The position numbers and the translations under genes were made by a program. Below, piece after piece: positions 42,696 to 53,870 of a stretch of DNA of 64,000 nt. The DNA is from Exophiala sp. HKRS030. Lineage: Eukaryota > Ascomycota > Eurotiomycetes > Chaetothyriales > Herpotrichiellaceae. Each line of letters opens with the position of its first letter. The stretch's first letter is position 1. The notes under the pieces are model-generated. The model made no database searches, was not told where the DNA came from, and saw only the letters and a list, made by a program, of their open reading frames with translations. The stretch lies in assembly GCA_023897205.1 (NCBI GenBank), contig JAHWDD010000003.1, positions 1,491,665 to 1,555,664 on the forward strand, in the 5' to 3' direction.

Positions 42696-45500
42696 ATGGC
42701 GACGGCCACTACAGAAACATCAAGCGCATCGGCAGCAGATCAGCCAACCGACAATTTCGAGAGTCAACTTCAAGGGCTTCTGTCTCGATGCAGAAACATC
42801 GACTCGAAATCCTTACCTCTGGTATCATCTGATTCTGTCCCTTCAATACCTAGTGCCCTCTCTAGGTATATCGGGGCGTTGAAACAGGCAGGCAAGGTCC
42901 CCGAATCAGAGGCTTTAGCACAAGTACTTGAAAAAGTCATCGACAGTCCGAACTTTGGGGGTCTAGGGTTAGGTAGTAGTCGAACTACTGAAGCTACGCC
43001 TCAACAGGTGTCTGAGAGTCTTTTCCTCGTCGAGGCATGGCTTGACTCGGTGACTTCAGCGGAAAGGGCAAAGGGGTTCTTGTCTTACTTGCCATCTGCC
43101 GCGCCGGGCACAAAGCCCATGACATTGGCTCAAAAGATCTTTGCACAGCACGTCATTGGTGACAAGCCGGCACAGGGGCTCGTAGCAGGTGATGTGGTGA
43201 GAGTCGGTGTGGACTGGATCCTGGCATCTGAACTATCATGGGCGGTAAGCAAGTCTTCTCATATTCTTCCTTTCCTGTTGCACAACGATCCCGTCGAATC
43301 GCACAGCAAAAACATGTGTACGAACCCCGTTGACACTTATTTTCGGTCTCTTCTAGGCAATGGACAGAACACACAAGGAAATGGGATCTCCCGGGATCTG
43401 GCGAAACGACAGGTTCTGGCTGGCCGGCGACCACGTCTACCACCCCGCCGTCTCGACCAATCCCAAGATCCAAAAGTTGCTCCAGGTGGCGGAGGCGGCT
43501 AAAAATGAATTCAAAATGACAGAGTACCAAGGCATGAATTACACCATCATGCATACCGAGTTTGTGCGGGAACGAGTGGAACCCGGCATGCTCGCCATCG
43601 GGTCCGATTCGCACACCTGCTCAGGCGGAGCGGTCGGGTCTTTGTCGCTCGGTTTGGGCACGGCGGACGTTATGATGGCTCTGGCGCTTGGCGAGACGTG
43701 GTTCAAGATTCCCGAGTCCATCCTCATTGAACTGGTCGGTGAACCAGCGGTCGGCATGTCCGGCAAGGACGTTATTCTTCACATACTCGGAGAGCTCAAA
43801 CGCAACACAGTCGCCGCGGAACGCATCGTCGAGTTCAGCGGCGATGGACTCAGACACCTGTCCTGTGACGCCCGCTTCGCCATCTGCAACATGTGTACCG
43901 AGTTCGGCGCCATCACGGGCATTTTTGTGCCTGATAGTATCACGAGAGACTACGTCGCCAAGAGGAGACGAAAGACAAACCGCCAGAATTCGTTGTATTT
44001 CCGACCCGACGCCGACGCGATCTATGCGGGGAAGTACACGTTTGATCTGTCCAAGGTCGAAGCTTCGGTGGCTGTCTATCCCAATCCGGACGACGTAGTG
44101 CCCGTGTCCGCAAAGGCTGGTCTACCACTCGACGGTGTCTTTATTGGAGCGTGCACGACCACCGAGGAAGAATTGGTTCTCGCCGCGCTAGTGTTAAAGG
44201 TCGGCCTGGCCAAGGGCTTCCCCATCGCCAAGGGCCAACGACATTATGTCCCTGGGTCGTTACCGGTCGTTGAGAAACTAAAGGAACTAAAACTCCTAGA
44301 AGTCTATGAGGCAGCCGGGTTCACACGTGGGCCTCCCGGATGTTCGTTCTGCGTCGGTCTATCCGCAGAGAAAGCCAGCGAGGGCGAGACGTGGCTAAGT
44401 TCTCAGAATCGCAATTTTCAGAATCGCATGGGTAAAGGTGAGTTGCTTAGAATGTTTGACAACGTGCTTGACTCTCCCCCGCTGCACCGGCTAACAAACG
44501 AGTGTTACAATCAGGTGCATTCGGCCACGTTACGTCAGCCATCGTATGTGCGGCTTCGAGTTTCAGCATGACGATCACGAGTCCGGCGGAATTTCTCAAA
44601 GAGATTGACATGGACTTTTTCGCGAAATACAGCCCCCTGCAGCACATCAGCTACACATCTGTCGAATATGTGGAGCCCGACTTGACTTCGAGAACCGACA
44701 CGTTATCTCAGAGAGGTGCCGCGACGACGACCAAAGAATCTGAGGCGGTTGAAGAGGGCACGGTCAAGAAGTTGGACAAGATATCCAGCAAGATCGTGAC
44801 TCTAGGTGACTTTATCGATACAGATGCGGTAGGTGTTACCACTAGCCAATCCCCTGAGACAAACCCAAAAGGCTAATCGTACAACAATAACAGCTGGCTC
44901 CTGGGCCGACGCTAACGACGTGCGTCACCGACGAAGAATTCGGTGAACATGTTCTCGAGTATACCCATCCAGACTTCCGATCCAAAGTCCGTGGTGGCCA
45001 GCAGATCGTCGTGGCAGGACATGCTTTTGGCGTGGGGTCAAGTCGTGAAGTGGCTGTCTCGGCTTTAAAAGGTTAGGGGTTCAACACCATATTCTCTTGG
45101 AATGTTTTCCTATTCGGTATACTGATGGTCATCAGGTGTTGGTGTCCAAGCCGTCATTGCCCGTTCCTTCGCATTCATTTATGGTCGAAACCAGCCTAGT
45201 CTGGGCCTTCTCGGGGTCACCATTTCAGATGACGCATTTTTCCAAGCTGCCAAAGAGGGCGAAGACATCACTTTGGATATTCCAAGCAGAACCGCAACGG
45301 TGGCCGGTCATGCTTACCCTTTTGCTCTTTCCGACATGGAGTATAACCTTACTGTCAACAACGGCATGACCGACTCGTACAAGAAGTTTGGAAAGGCTAT
45401 CTGGGAGAACTTTACGCAGAGCAAGACGGAACGGACTTCTGTTCTGAATGTCTTGCAGGATGAGGGGGGCGGCAAGAATCAGACGAAGATGGATTGGTGA
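42696..45500 (+). CDS. Aconitase-family dehydratase, large and small domains fused
   Basis: Five exons, 42696-43244, 43357-44437, 44515-44828, 44894-45071 and 45136-45500, phase-consistent, 828 residues. It is an iron-sulfur (de)hydratase like LeuC/LeuD (3-isopropylmalate dehydratase) and aconitase. The three [4Fe-4S] ligands are Cys449 (GACTTTEE), Cys512 and Cys515 (PPGCSFC). [22 protein letters not shown] is the conserved active-site region. After a linker, the swivel (LeuD-like) domain has [16 protein letters not shown] and [17 protein letters not shown]. The first 160 residues are an unusual N-terminal extension with helical character. It does not look like the leucine-pathway enzyme: the substrate-recognition segments differ, and it pairs divergently with an isocitrate-lyase-type gene. 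By analogy with bacterial 2,3-dimethylmalate dehydratase and lyase, or with the methylcitrate pathway, the two may act in sequence. One donor (GTTAGG) is weak but phase-correct. Confidence 0.87.
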
Positions 45501-45596
45501 TGATTGCGTTTGTAGATACTCACGATTTCTTCAATGCGCCCCTATTGTATGGGGTATCTCTACAAATGCGGTCTCCTTCCACGTCCACCTTTGTGC

Positions 45597-46076
45597 TCAG
45601 ATAGTAATCAGGGCAAGCCAGATAGAAGGCTCCGTGGTCGGAAGGTACGCCTCTACCCATGGCGACATGCTCGCACAATCTGTCCTGGGCCGACTGCCAC
45701 TGGCCACGCGCAAAGTACCGAATCTCTCTCTAGAACGGCATCTCTGCTCGTCAGGCTTGGCCAAAAAATCCCAGTCGGAGAAGTCAGAGAGTTCACAGAG
45801 TGCCGTATACAGTCCGATGGTCCTTCTCATCCCCTCCCTCCCCCTGACGCTTTGCTTCAGCACAGCGATGTCGCTTTGGACATTACTGGATGAAATGAGT
45901 ATCGGTGCGCTCGTCGCCGATTGGTTGAGGAAGTCAGCCTCAGGTCCGATTTTGTGCTCGGAAGTCCGATATCTAGATTTGGGCGAGTTTCAAAAGGTTC
46001 CAGGCAGCAAGAGTCGGTCCAGATGGTATCCGACAAATACATATGACAACTGAGAGACAAGGGCCAAGCCCAACAT
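45597..46076 (-). pseudogene. Possible interrupted gene with one in-frame stop
   Basis: From ATG 46076 the minus strand encodes a short hydrophobic start (MLGLALVSQLSYVFVGYHLD), meets a TGA at 45990-45992, then stays open for another 130 codons in the same frame. The second part is protein-like (IGPEADFLNQSATSAPILIS, TIGLYTALCELSDFSDWDF), but I do not recognise it. A phase-correct intron that removes the stop was not found. It may be a decayed gene, or an exon of a gene whose other exons I did not identify. Confidence 0.33.
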
Positions 46077-46427
46077 GACAGGTTGAAGTACTCCGTAGAT
46101 GGAGTCAGGTTATGAAGGCCGAGGTGTGAAATTGTGCCCAGGCTATCAGGGCAGTCATCCCAGGATCATGTTGGTTGGTGAAAATGCCCAAGATGGCTAG
46201 TCGCCTGCCGGGATTGGAAAGTGCCGTGTCGGGGTGAGAAAAGGGTTGATCCGTGTCCCTTCGTGTTTCTACGGATGATTGCTCTTCCGTTTGTCGGTGA
46301 ATCAAAATCTACTTTTGGTAACCAATCTTTCTAGATTCGGCAATTTGTTTCCCTCCCCTGCCCTTGGTACAGTAATGCATTGATGAGATGGGAATGAAAG
46401 TTGGGCTGGTCGGAGGTGACGAGTTGT

Positions 46428-46452
46428 GCAGCAGCAGCAGCAGCAGCAGCAG
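46428..46452. repeat. (GCA)8 trinucleotide repeat
   Basis: Eight perfect GCA units in a non-coding stretch. It is likely to vary in length between strains. Confidence 0.85.
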
Positions 46453-47741
46453 TGAGGCGATTGTTTGTCGCATCCTGAAACAAATGGTAACCTTACCCTA
46501 CCTTGTGCCAGTCATCGACCAAAATCAAAAGGATGTTTCATGTTCAACAGCCCCCAATATTCCGAACCACAGCAATGCTGCCTTGATGCAAAACAGGCAC
46601 ACCATGTGATTAAGCCCTGGGCGGTTCTAAGTTGAGTGATCAATCATTTCCTCGGCAGCGTGATTTCTGGACTTCATTCCCCAAATGGCGACGCACTGAA
46701 AGCATGTTTGGTACTTTTCGTCGGATTCAATAAAATACTACCTACCTACGCAACGGTCCTCACTGGCGACACGTGTCTCTTCTTACCTCGTCTCACGCAC
46801 GCGGAGCAAGTAATCCCAGACTTCCCATTGTCATCGAAGATTGAATTTCTTACCCGACGAAGGTCCTCCATAAGTCAATGTTACACGAAGCCATGGCATG
46901 TTGCGTTGCGTTTGCGCTGCTGCGGAGTTTTCCAGAAGCCATTCGAGAAGCAAAAGAGAAATGTGTGGTGAGCCCGACTGCATATTACGAAACGAAAGGG
47001 CAATTGGTTTGAACAACGTCGCACTTCCGGTGCCTTGAGTTCGTGTACCCTTGAGAGGGATTTTTTTCTGCTGTTGTTCTGCACAGCACAGCACAGCAAA
47101 GCACAATCCTTCGGTGGCAAGTTCTTTCTGGGTGCAGCTCGTGTTCAAATCCGATTTTTGTTCGACACTTCTTTCTGGTGGCAATTCCAATTCCGTCCGG
47201 CATGGACCATGAAACATCTCACGGGTGCATACAGCAACGACAGTCTTCACGTATCTTCTAGGTTTGAGCCATTCCAAACGGCATTCTTCACACAAACCTT
47301 GGTACCAAACGTTTTCTGAGTAACTGAGAGTTTTCCTGCTTATTTCACCTCCAACCGTGAGGACCAGAACCAGGCCAAACCGATCTCGAGAAAGTTACTT
47401 CCCTGTAACCTCCCAACGTCAAAACGTCACCAGCAATCACCATCCGATCGTATGGTCCAAGCAGAACAGGGACAAAACGGCTTCGTTTGTGAAGACTGAG
47501 ACCTGACTAGCTGTTGTGAATCCCACAAACGTTTAAATTCTTTGCGAATTTGAATGTCTTTGTTTTTCTCTTTTTTTGCTTTTCCCGTCCATATAGCAAC
47601 GTACGACTGGAAAAAAGGGGAACTCGCTGCATGTCAACCTGGTACGATCCACACATTTTTGGAAACGAAACATTGACTTGACAAACCCCCCAAATCCCAC
47701 GAGTCTAAATACATATCGATCAGTCGACCGTCTTCCCCAAG

Positions 47742-48017
47742 ATGGTACGCAGGTGTATTTATTGCGGCAACAATTTCGACGGTTACAACTGCGGTTGTGA
47801 GAAGAAGTCTTCTGGATCGGTTACAGGCTCGAAAACAGATTCGCACTCGAAACCTGACCCCAAATCAAACTCGTCGACATCCACCGGCGGTTACAATTCA
47901 GGATCTGGTGTATCCGGCGGTGGGTATAATCGAGCGGGACCTGTGATAGTGTCCAAGTCCACGCAAACCACTACTTCCAACAGGTATCACGATCAGACTC
48001 ACGGTGGGGGGAAATGA
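47742..48017 (+). CDS. Small Cys/Gly/Ser-rich hypothetical protein
   Basis: A single frame encodes 91 residues. The N-terminus carries two cysteine pairs, RCIYC and NCGC, 12 residues apart, enough for one zinc site; the rest is a Gly/Ser/Asn-rich disordered tail ending HGGGK. I do not recognise the family. The ATG (MVRRCIYC) follows a pyrimidine-rich leader. Short proteins with a CxxC...CxC head and a low-complexity tail occur in fungi but are poorly studied. No intron is required and there is no signal peptide. Confidence 0.55.
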   Translation: MVRRCIYCGNNFDGYNCGCEKKSSGSVTGSKTDSHSKPDPKSNSSTSTGGYNSGSGVSGGGYNRAGPVIVSKSTQTTTSNRYHDQTHGGGK

Positions 48018-48643
48018 TGGTGGTGATACGTCAAAGCCTAGGGATGGAAGATCCTAGACCTCAACAATGGTCAAGAAAGGCTTTCCGATGTGTGTGTGTG
48101 AGAGTGAGTGACTAGCACACGAACGAACTGAATTTCGATGAGTTGCTCGATCAATGTGTGTGGGAAACCCAAATCAGGGGCTTGAACATCGATACATGAC
48201 AAAGGCCGTCCCAGAAGGGGCGTGAGAGATATTGAATGGTGTGGGATATGATACTTCTGATGGCTCTGGCAAGGCAAGACTCAAAGGATTGGCGACCGAA
48301 TCACAACTGTAAAAGGGTGCTTCTGGAGTTGTCAAGTTCCTGAAGACTCTTCAAGGGACCTTTTGAGCATCTCAACACAAGGCTGGGTTTAGTGGTATCA
48401 CAATTCTTGGGTGGTTTTGTTTTTGTTGAAAGCTGTCATGATTATTCTTTCTGGAAGTGCAATTCAGCACGCGATACCAAAATCCATCTATGAGATTTCG
48501 TAGCCACAATACCTCACCTACCTATCATTAGATCACCGATTTTCACTCGTTGGTTTTGTTCTCTTCATCCAAGCATAGTTGAATTACGGCCTCGACATCC
48601 TCGTCCGGTCCGTGTTCATCGATCCATGTACGGTGTTGTTTCC
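48018..48643. other. Convergent 3' region
   Basis: This lies between a plus-strand small gene and a minus-strand LRR-like gene. A short acidic frame on the minus strand at 48543-48670 could be the displaced C-terminus of the LRR-like protein. Otherwise no gene is visible. Confidence 0.4.
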
Positions 48644-49921
48644 TCACATCGACCTCCACCCGTCGTCTTCCTTGAGAAAAACCACGTTGGGGGCACTCCT
48701 GACTTTCAAAATGCTCATTCCGACTTTTCCAAGGTTCGGACAAGCTTTTTCCAGCTTTTCGATATCGGCCTGTTCGATTAGTTTTATGTCGTGGTGTGAT
48801 TGATCATCCTGGGATGTCGCTGCCGCTTCTTCTTCCGATTTGTCGTCGTTGTCAGGCACCCCTATGATCTCGATACCTTCCAAGGTTTTCCCGACCTCTT
48901 TATGTCCGAATCCCGCCACGAGTGAGTCTGTCCATCCATCCTCGAGAAGGACCGCGACCGTCAAATCGACCAGTCCAGCCTGTCGGTCGCCTCCACCACC
49001 AGCACAAGCGTAAACAATCTCACCGACCTCTGCCGGTCGTAGTGAAAACATTCCCAAATTCAACACCTTGATCGAAGTCAAGTCGCCGCCGCCGCCGCCG
49101 CCGCCAGCAGAAAGGTTTTCGAACCTCTTCTTGATCGCCGTCGGTGCTCTACCGTCACTGGCAAAAGGCAAAACACCTTCTGGCATTTTTTTGTTTTCCT
49201 CCGACGACTGCTCCTCTTCCTCGAGTTCATCCCTTCTAGGTACGGGAACAAAATCAAAACTCAACCCCATCAGCCCGGGTACGATCAACGAAGATAGTTC
49301 TTCCCCGGCGACTCTGGCCAAAAAGTCACTGTCTTCGTGACCACGAAAGGTATAACTGACGTCAATGACTTTGAGGCCACCTTGATTTTCTTCTTCGGTC
49401 AGGCCCAGGGCGTCGTTGTCGGCCTTCTTCTTCGATTTGCTCGCATTCTCTCGGGCTCTTTTTTCGAGTATGGAACCGACGGATTTGAAAAACCCGGGTC
49501 GGGCAAAAGAATCAATGATATGAATCTCTTGTAGTTGAGTGCAAGTCTCGAACAACCTCTCGGCGTCTTTACGACTGGAGTCGTCGAGCCCATCGATCAG
49601 ACAACTGAAAAAGGTCAAGGATTGTAGATTGGGTAGACATTTGGCCAGTCGTCCCAAGAAGGCCGGGGTGCCGGGGAAGCCCAAGCCGAACAACTCCAAG
49701 GTCAAATGGGTCACGGACTTGGGGACGTTGGGCAACTCGGGTTGAGTGAGTGGTTTCTCCTGAAGGAGACTCTGGTACTCGTCTAGTTTGATGTCGGCGG
49801 TCAAGGTAAGTTCCCGGAGTCGAGAGGCTTGAGGTGGGAAGTCTGGAAGTACAAATTCCTTCAAGGGGATCTGTGCCGCCAATGGGTAGCTTTCTCCATC
49901 TCCCGCTTGAGCTGTCGCCAT
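48644..49921 (-). CDS. LRR-like hypothetical protein
   Basis: An intronless gene of 425 residues from ATG 49921 (MATAQAGDGE); the frame is open further upstream, but those residues look like leader sequence. Several segments have the leucine spacing of leucine-rich repeats: SRLRELTLTADIKL, SVTHLTLELFGLG, PNLQSLTFFSCLIDGL, LQEIHIIDSF, IKVLNLGMFSL and LEKACPNLGKVGMSIL. A run of eight glycines (GCC repeat, 49085-49105) and a Glu/Ser-rich acidic loop interrupt them. No F-box was recognised at the N-terminus. The reading ends at TGA 48644, but the next frame carries an acidic, protein-like tail (DEHGPDEDVEAVIQLCLDEE) immediately after, so the original C-terminus may lie in another frame. Function is unknown; LRR-like proteins usually bind partners. 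Confidence 0.6.
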   Translation of the reverse strand: MATAQAGDGESYPLAAQIPLKEFVLPDFPPQASRLRELTLTADIKLDEYQSLLQEKPLTQPELPNVPKSVTHLTLELFGLGFPGTPAFLGRLAKCLPNLQSLTFFSCLIDGLDDSSRKDAERLFETCTQLQEIHIIDSFARPGFFKSVGSILEKRARENASKSKKKADNDALGLTEEENQGGLKVIDVSYTFRGHEDSDFLARVAGEELSSLIVPGLMGLSFDFVPVPRRDELEEEEQSSEENKKMPEGVLPFASDGRAPTAIKKRFENLSAGGGGGGGDLTSIKVLNLGMFSLRPAEVGEIVYACAGGGGDRQAGLVDLTVAVLLEDGWTDSLVAGFGHKEVGKTLEGIEIIGVPDNDDKSEEEAAATSQDDQSHHDIKLIEQADIEKLEKACPNLGKVGMSILKVRSAPNVVFLKEDDGWRSM

Positions 49922-51353
49922 TGTTTCGACGAGAGGAGTTGACTTGGTTTTCAATTTGATTCGACTTGTATGAGGCACACACAGGTCTAAAGGAACAAAG
50001 TATTGTGAGTGTTGTGGTTGTCGTCCGTTCGCTTTTGGCGTCTGATAGAGTCCAGCTCGCCGTTCGGGGTAATATGTACCGTATGACACCTTCAGAGCTT
50101 AGCTCGGGCTCCTTAACAGAATAGTGATGATGATGATGATGATGGTTGTATTGGTAGCAAAGCGATGGATTGTAAAATAAGAAACAGAAACGAGACCAAA
50201 ATAAACAAATACCACTTTCGGTCGTCGGGAAGATGGACGTTACATATTCCCTATTACCTTGTGTAGGGGTGTATATCTATCTATATACACACACACACAC
50301 ACACACACCCACGCGTGTACGTATGTAACCCTCACATGTGTAAAGTACCCCTCGCAAGGACCTCCGTGATCATGCATTGTCATACCAACCGGCGCCCCCT
50401 CCAGTTCGCCGCATGTCTGTTTTTGCCTTCTTTACGCTTCCACCATCATCTTTCTTATGCCTGAAATTTGCCGTTTGTACATCGGCACAAGTACTCTGAT
50501 ACGTCTTTACCCCTCATACATGGACATCGTTCTCCAGAGGGACCCGGTTAACGCGGGGAAGAAATTGATGACAAGGGGGCCCATCGCTACGACTAGCCCA
50601 ATGTCGGAAGAAGTGGACGAAGGCGGGGGGAGCATGTGGATGAAGACATTACGAGTACTCGCACAGTACCACTGTTCGGAACAAGTACTCGTACGTGACA
50701 ATGAAGATCCCACATGGGGGGTCGTTTGAAGGCGGAGGAACGGGGAGTCTACAGGAAGAAGCAGAAGAGGGGAGGGAATTCGCACGATGACTATGTATAG
50801 ACCAGGCCTCAGTGTTCAATTACGTGGGTATTTCTGTAGGGTTTATCTCTCTCAGCTAAGAGAAAAGAAGTCCGAGTATTCTAGTATGGCTGGCAACCGT
50901 ACGGAGTACTTAACGTACTATCGTACCGTCATGTTTCCATTGCTCATGTCCATCCTGGTCATCCGTCATCGTCGGAGCAAGAATAAAGCTCATTGTCTTC
51001 CTGGTACATCAATCATGATCTGGATCAAAACAGATTTGAGTAAAGAAGAAGAAGACGAGGTTTCATATCACATCCATCCACCAGCAAAGAAAAAAAAGAA
51101 ATCAAAAAGCTACCAAGAAAACTGTTTGTGACACAAGTGTGGTCATCGAATGCAAGACCGAAGATATGCCCATGTGTGATGAACTGTCCACTCTCGCCTG
51201 GAGGTGATGTAGAACAAAAGAACAATGCCCCGATAAGAGTTGTGGTCGTTAAGGTTTGTTTTTTTGATGATCCGACTCCGTACGAGTAACAATTATCCAG
51301 GATTGTTGATTCGCCCGTAAGGTGTGAGAGTTTGAGTGTTGGCCATCTCAGTG
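49922..51353. other. Intergenic region with microsatellites
   Basis: No gene found in this 1.4 kb. A GAT/ATG repeat lies near 50123-50146, an (AC)11 repeat at 50287-50308, TACGGAGTA at 50900-50908 and ACTCCGTA at 51275-51282. Confidence 0.5.
50287..50308. repeat. (AC)11 microsatellite
   Basis: Eleven AC units in intergenic DNA, flanked by ATAT and CCCACGCGTG. Confidence 0.85.
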
Positions 51354-53288
51354 TCAAGCAAGTCCAAACTCGACGTAGGCTGACTTGTGTGCGTATCCGG
51401 ATTCCGGACTAGCTGCATCTTTTCCAGTATGCTCGGTCCAGGTTATCAACATCTTCCAACCACCGTTGGTAATGTCGTCGCCGCCAAAGTAACCTGCGTG
51501 CATCCCACCTGCGTAGATGTATCCTTCGGCAGGAGAGTCAATCTTGGCCAGCACCTTCTCGTCTGACCATTGGCTGGTGACGACGTCTTCGTAATCTGCG
51601 TTCTCATCGACATTCAGGTCTAGTGGCAGGTATCGATAGTAGAAAGTATTGTCGGCGACGGTGTTGAGGTAGACCATGGCGAAACTGCGAAGAGCTGGCA
51701 CATGAAAGACATCCAAATCCTGCACGGGCACGTCGATCATGGTTGCTGTGGACTTTGGTGACGGCATGTCGTTGGACCAAGAATTGCCGTCCCAGTACGT
51801 GTAAGATGAAAGATTGGTGAAGTCAGCGGGAGTGGTTCGTGCAACAAGGACACCATGATTGGTCTCACCGAACAGATAGATGATTCCATCATTGCCGCCA
51901 ACGCCCGATGAACCCCAAGAACGGATACCTCCCAAGGTTCCAAAGGTGACTTGGTCTTGTTTGAAGAGCTGTGGTACCAAGCGTTGGGCGGTTGGACCAT
52001 ATTTCTCATCCACCGAAACAAGGAGAATGGAGTTGCCCAGATCATGGAAGACCGCCGCTTGATTCTTCATGTTGACCACATCGTACACCAGTGCAGGGTA
52101 CAGGAGTGCGTGGCTGGTATTCATGGGAATGAGGGATGACTCAGGCCACACGGCATAACGGTAGCCATTGCCCGAAAGAGCAATGTTGAAGGACTCCTCT
52201 CCAGTTGTCATGGGTGCAAAGCCACGCATTCTTCCAACATCATCCTGCCATTCGCCGAGATTGTCGACAAGATCGAGAGGTTGGCCATATAGTGCCTTCA
52301 TGCCAACATCTGTTGCAACGGAGCTAGAGACGAACCCCACGAGTGGGTTGGAAGCACCGTCGATCTGATAACTGGCAGTGTCACAAAACACAAAGATGTG
52401 AGTTCCGTTGATGGTTCCACCCTTTCCACCATCTCTTGACATGTGTGGTACGACCTTCATGTCTGCCACATCCACGTCCAAGGGTGTATTTTCCTCAGAC
52501 CAGACACCAGTGTCGCCCGCCATCGGATACTTTGTAATCAAGTCAATATTGATTCCAGGGACGAGGACGTTGCTCGCAAGCTTCTCCGGAGTTGCTGGAA
52601 GATGACTGACGTATTGAGTTGTTGGCTTGTTGGTCGAACTTCCAAGTACTTTGACATCTTTGACTGTCAAAGCTGATGCTGAACTGGTAAGATCAGAGCG
52701 GGGCGTAGGCTTGGAGTTAGGAGTGGTAGTGCAAGTTGATGTAGGTGTGGTAATGGTAGCACCGACCAGATGGAGAGTTGCCGGGATAGGTTCATTCAAC
52801 GACGACTTGAGGTAACAGTCATCGGCGTCGTGAATTCGGTCTGGCGCGAAAACAAATCCTGCACAGCGACTGCCAGCGACATTCTTCCGATTGTAGGACT
52901 CGCACTGCTCCAAGCACTCATTGAAGGAGCCGGCCCGGACAAAGGGATAGATGTTCTGAGCAGGAAAGTCAATGTCGCAGAGAAGAGTGTAGTTTGCTGC
53001 GCTGTTGACGAAGGTTGTTCCATTGACAGCATAGCAGGAGAGGTTCTCAGAAGGTGGAACATCTGTGGCGCAGGGATCATTGAGACAAGGAAAGACAGGA
53101 GTGCTGGAGGTGACATCTTTAGCCAAGACGGGAGCGTGAATGGTTGGGGTTGGAATGTCCATATCCTCTCCGAGAAGATGATACCGCGTATGACGAAGGT
53201 AATCGCCAGGGTGAGCTGCCACAAGGCTGAAGAGAGTCGAGATGCATAGCATCAAGAAGATGCCGAAGCCGAGACTGTGAAGTCCCAT
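51354..53288 (-). CDS. Secreted protein with PAN/Apple region and DUF4185-like beta-propeller
   Basis: A single exon encodes 644 residues. The N-terminus (MGLHSLGFGIFLMLCISTLFSLVAA) is a signal peptide. Residues 85-175 have the cysteine pattern and the SFNECLEQCESYNR and CAGFVFAPD motifs of a PAN/Apple module, used in fungi for carbohydrate or protein binding. A Thr/Ser/Pro-rich linker follows. From about residue 215 to the end is a glycosidase-like five-bladed propeller (DUF4185 type), with GVWSEENTPL, a motif beginning FVFCDTAS, LGGIRSWGSSGVGGN and WDGNSWSND. Several N-glycosylation sequons occur. There is no C-terminal hydrophobic tail, so it is probably secreted. DUF4185 proteins resemble sugar-active propellers but lack an established substrate. 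A role in polysaccharide binding or cleavage is an inference from fold and PAN module. Confidence 0.8.
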   Translation of the reverse strand: MGLHSLGFGIFLMLCISTLFSLVAAHPGDYLRHTRYHLLGEDMDIPTPTIHAPVLAKDVTSSTPVFPCLNDPCATDVPPSENLSCYAVNGTTFVNSAANYTLLCDIDFPAQNIYPFVRAGSFNECLEQCESYNRKNVAGSRCAGFVFAPDRIHDADDCYLKSSLNEPIPATLHLVGATITTPTSTCTTTPNSKPTPRSDLTSSASALTVKDVKVLGSSTNKPTTQYVSHLPATPEKLASNVLVPGINIDLITKYPMAGDTGVWSEENTPLDVDVADMKVVPHMSRDGGKGGTINGTHIFVFCDTASYQIDGASNPLVGFVSSSVATDVGMKALYGQPLDLVDNLGEWQDDVGRMRGFAPMTTGEESFNIALSGNGYRYAVWPESSLIPMNTSHALLYPALVYDVVNMKNQAAVFHDLGNSILLVSVDEKYGPTAQRLVPQLFKQDQVTFGTLGGIRSWGSSGVGGNDGIIYLFGETNHGVLVARTTPADFTNLSSYTYWDGNSWSNDMPSPKSTATMIDVPVQDLDVFHVPALRSFAMVYLNTVADNTFYYRYLPLDLNVDENADYEDVVTSQWSDEKVLAKIDSPAEGYIYAGGMHAGYFGGDDITNGGWKMLITWTEHTGKDAASPESGYAHKSAYVEFGLA

Positions 53289-53870
53289 TGCCTGGTGATA
53301 GGTGTTAGTTGTTCGGCATCACTAGTTGATTCCCGTCGCTTGAACTCACCAGCAGCACGCACGGCGAAAGGTCAATACCTATTAAAGGAGTGTATTGGGT
53401 CAGTTGAAAGGATTGAGGCAAAGGATATGTACAGTCCGGGTGTGTCGCGTTGTTGAGAGAATGCTGTTGGCGATGTGAGTAATAGATGGGTGGGAGATGA
53501 GAGAGAAGGAGAACGAGGAGGAACAAGGTCGCGACTTTGTTGTTTTGTTGACATAGCATGAATACGTGAATGAGAGGGTGCGGCGGCCCTGGGCGGTAAG
53601 GAGGCACATATATGCACAAGGCGGTGAAAGTAAATATCCCTGTAGTTAAGCATACGGTCTCAAAAGTAATGTGCCAGAGGAAGGAAACCTCCTGGGAGTC
53701 CTACAAGGTAGAAAGCAAAAGGTGCATATCAGCAAGTATCCACGATACCTACACTGTGATCAAGTATATTCCAAACACTCATGTCATTCTATGTCCGCTG
53801 TCAAGACTGTTTTCGGCTTGGACATCACAGCGCAGCCACCTCTATTGTCGAACAACGACATCCTTTGGAG
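53289..53870. other. Short intergenic region
   Basis: Between two minus-strand genes; contains the promoter of the PAN/DUF4185 gene and the 3' end of the EI24-like gene. No coding sequence is supported. Confidence 0.45.

Larger units (their letters stand above)
45501..47741. other. Mostly non-coding region with a possible gene remnant
   Basis: Besides the interrupted frame described separately at 45597-46076, I find no gene. A further minus-strand frame at 46105-46305 has a protein-like look and could be an upstream exon of that remnant. A (GCA)8 repeat lies at 46428-46452 and TACTCCGTA at 46089-46097. Confidence 0.4.
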
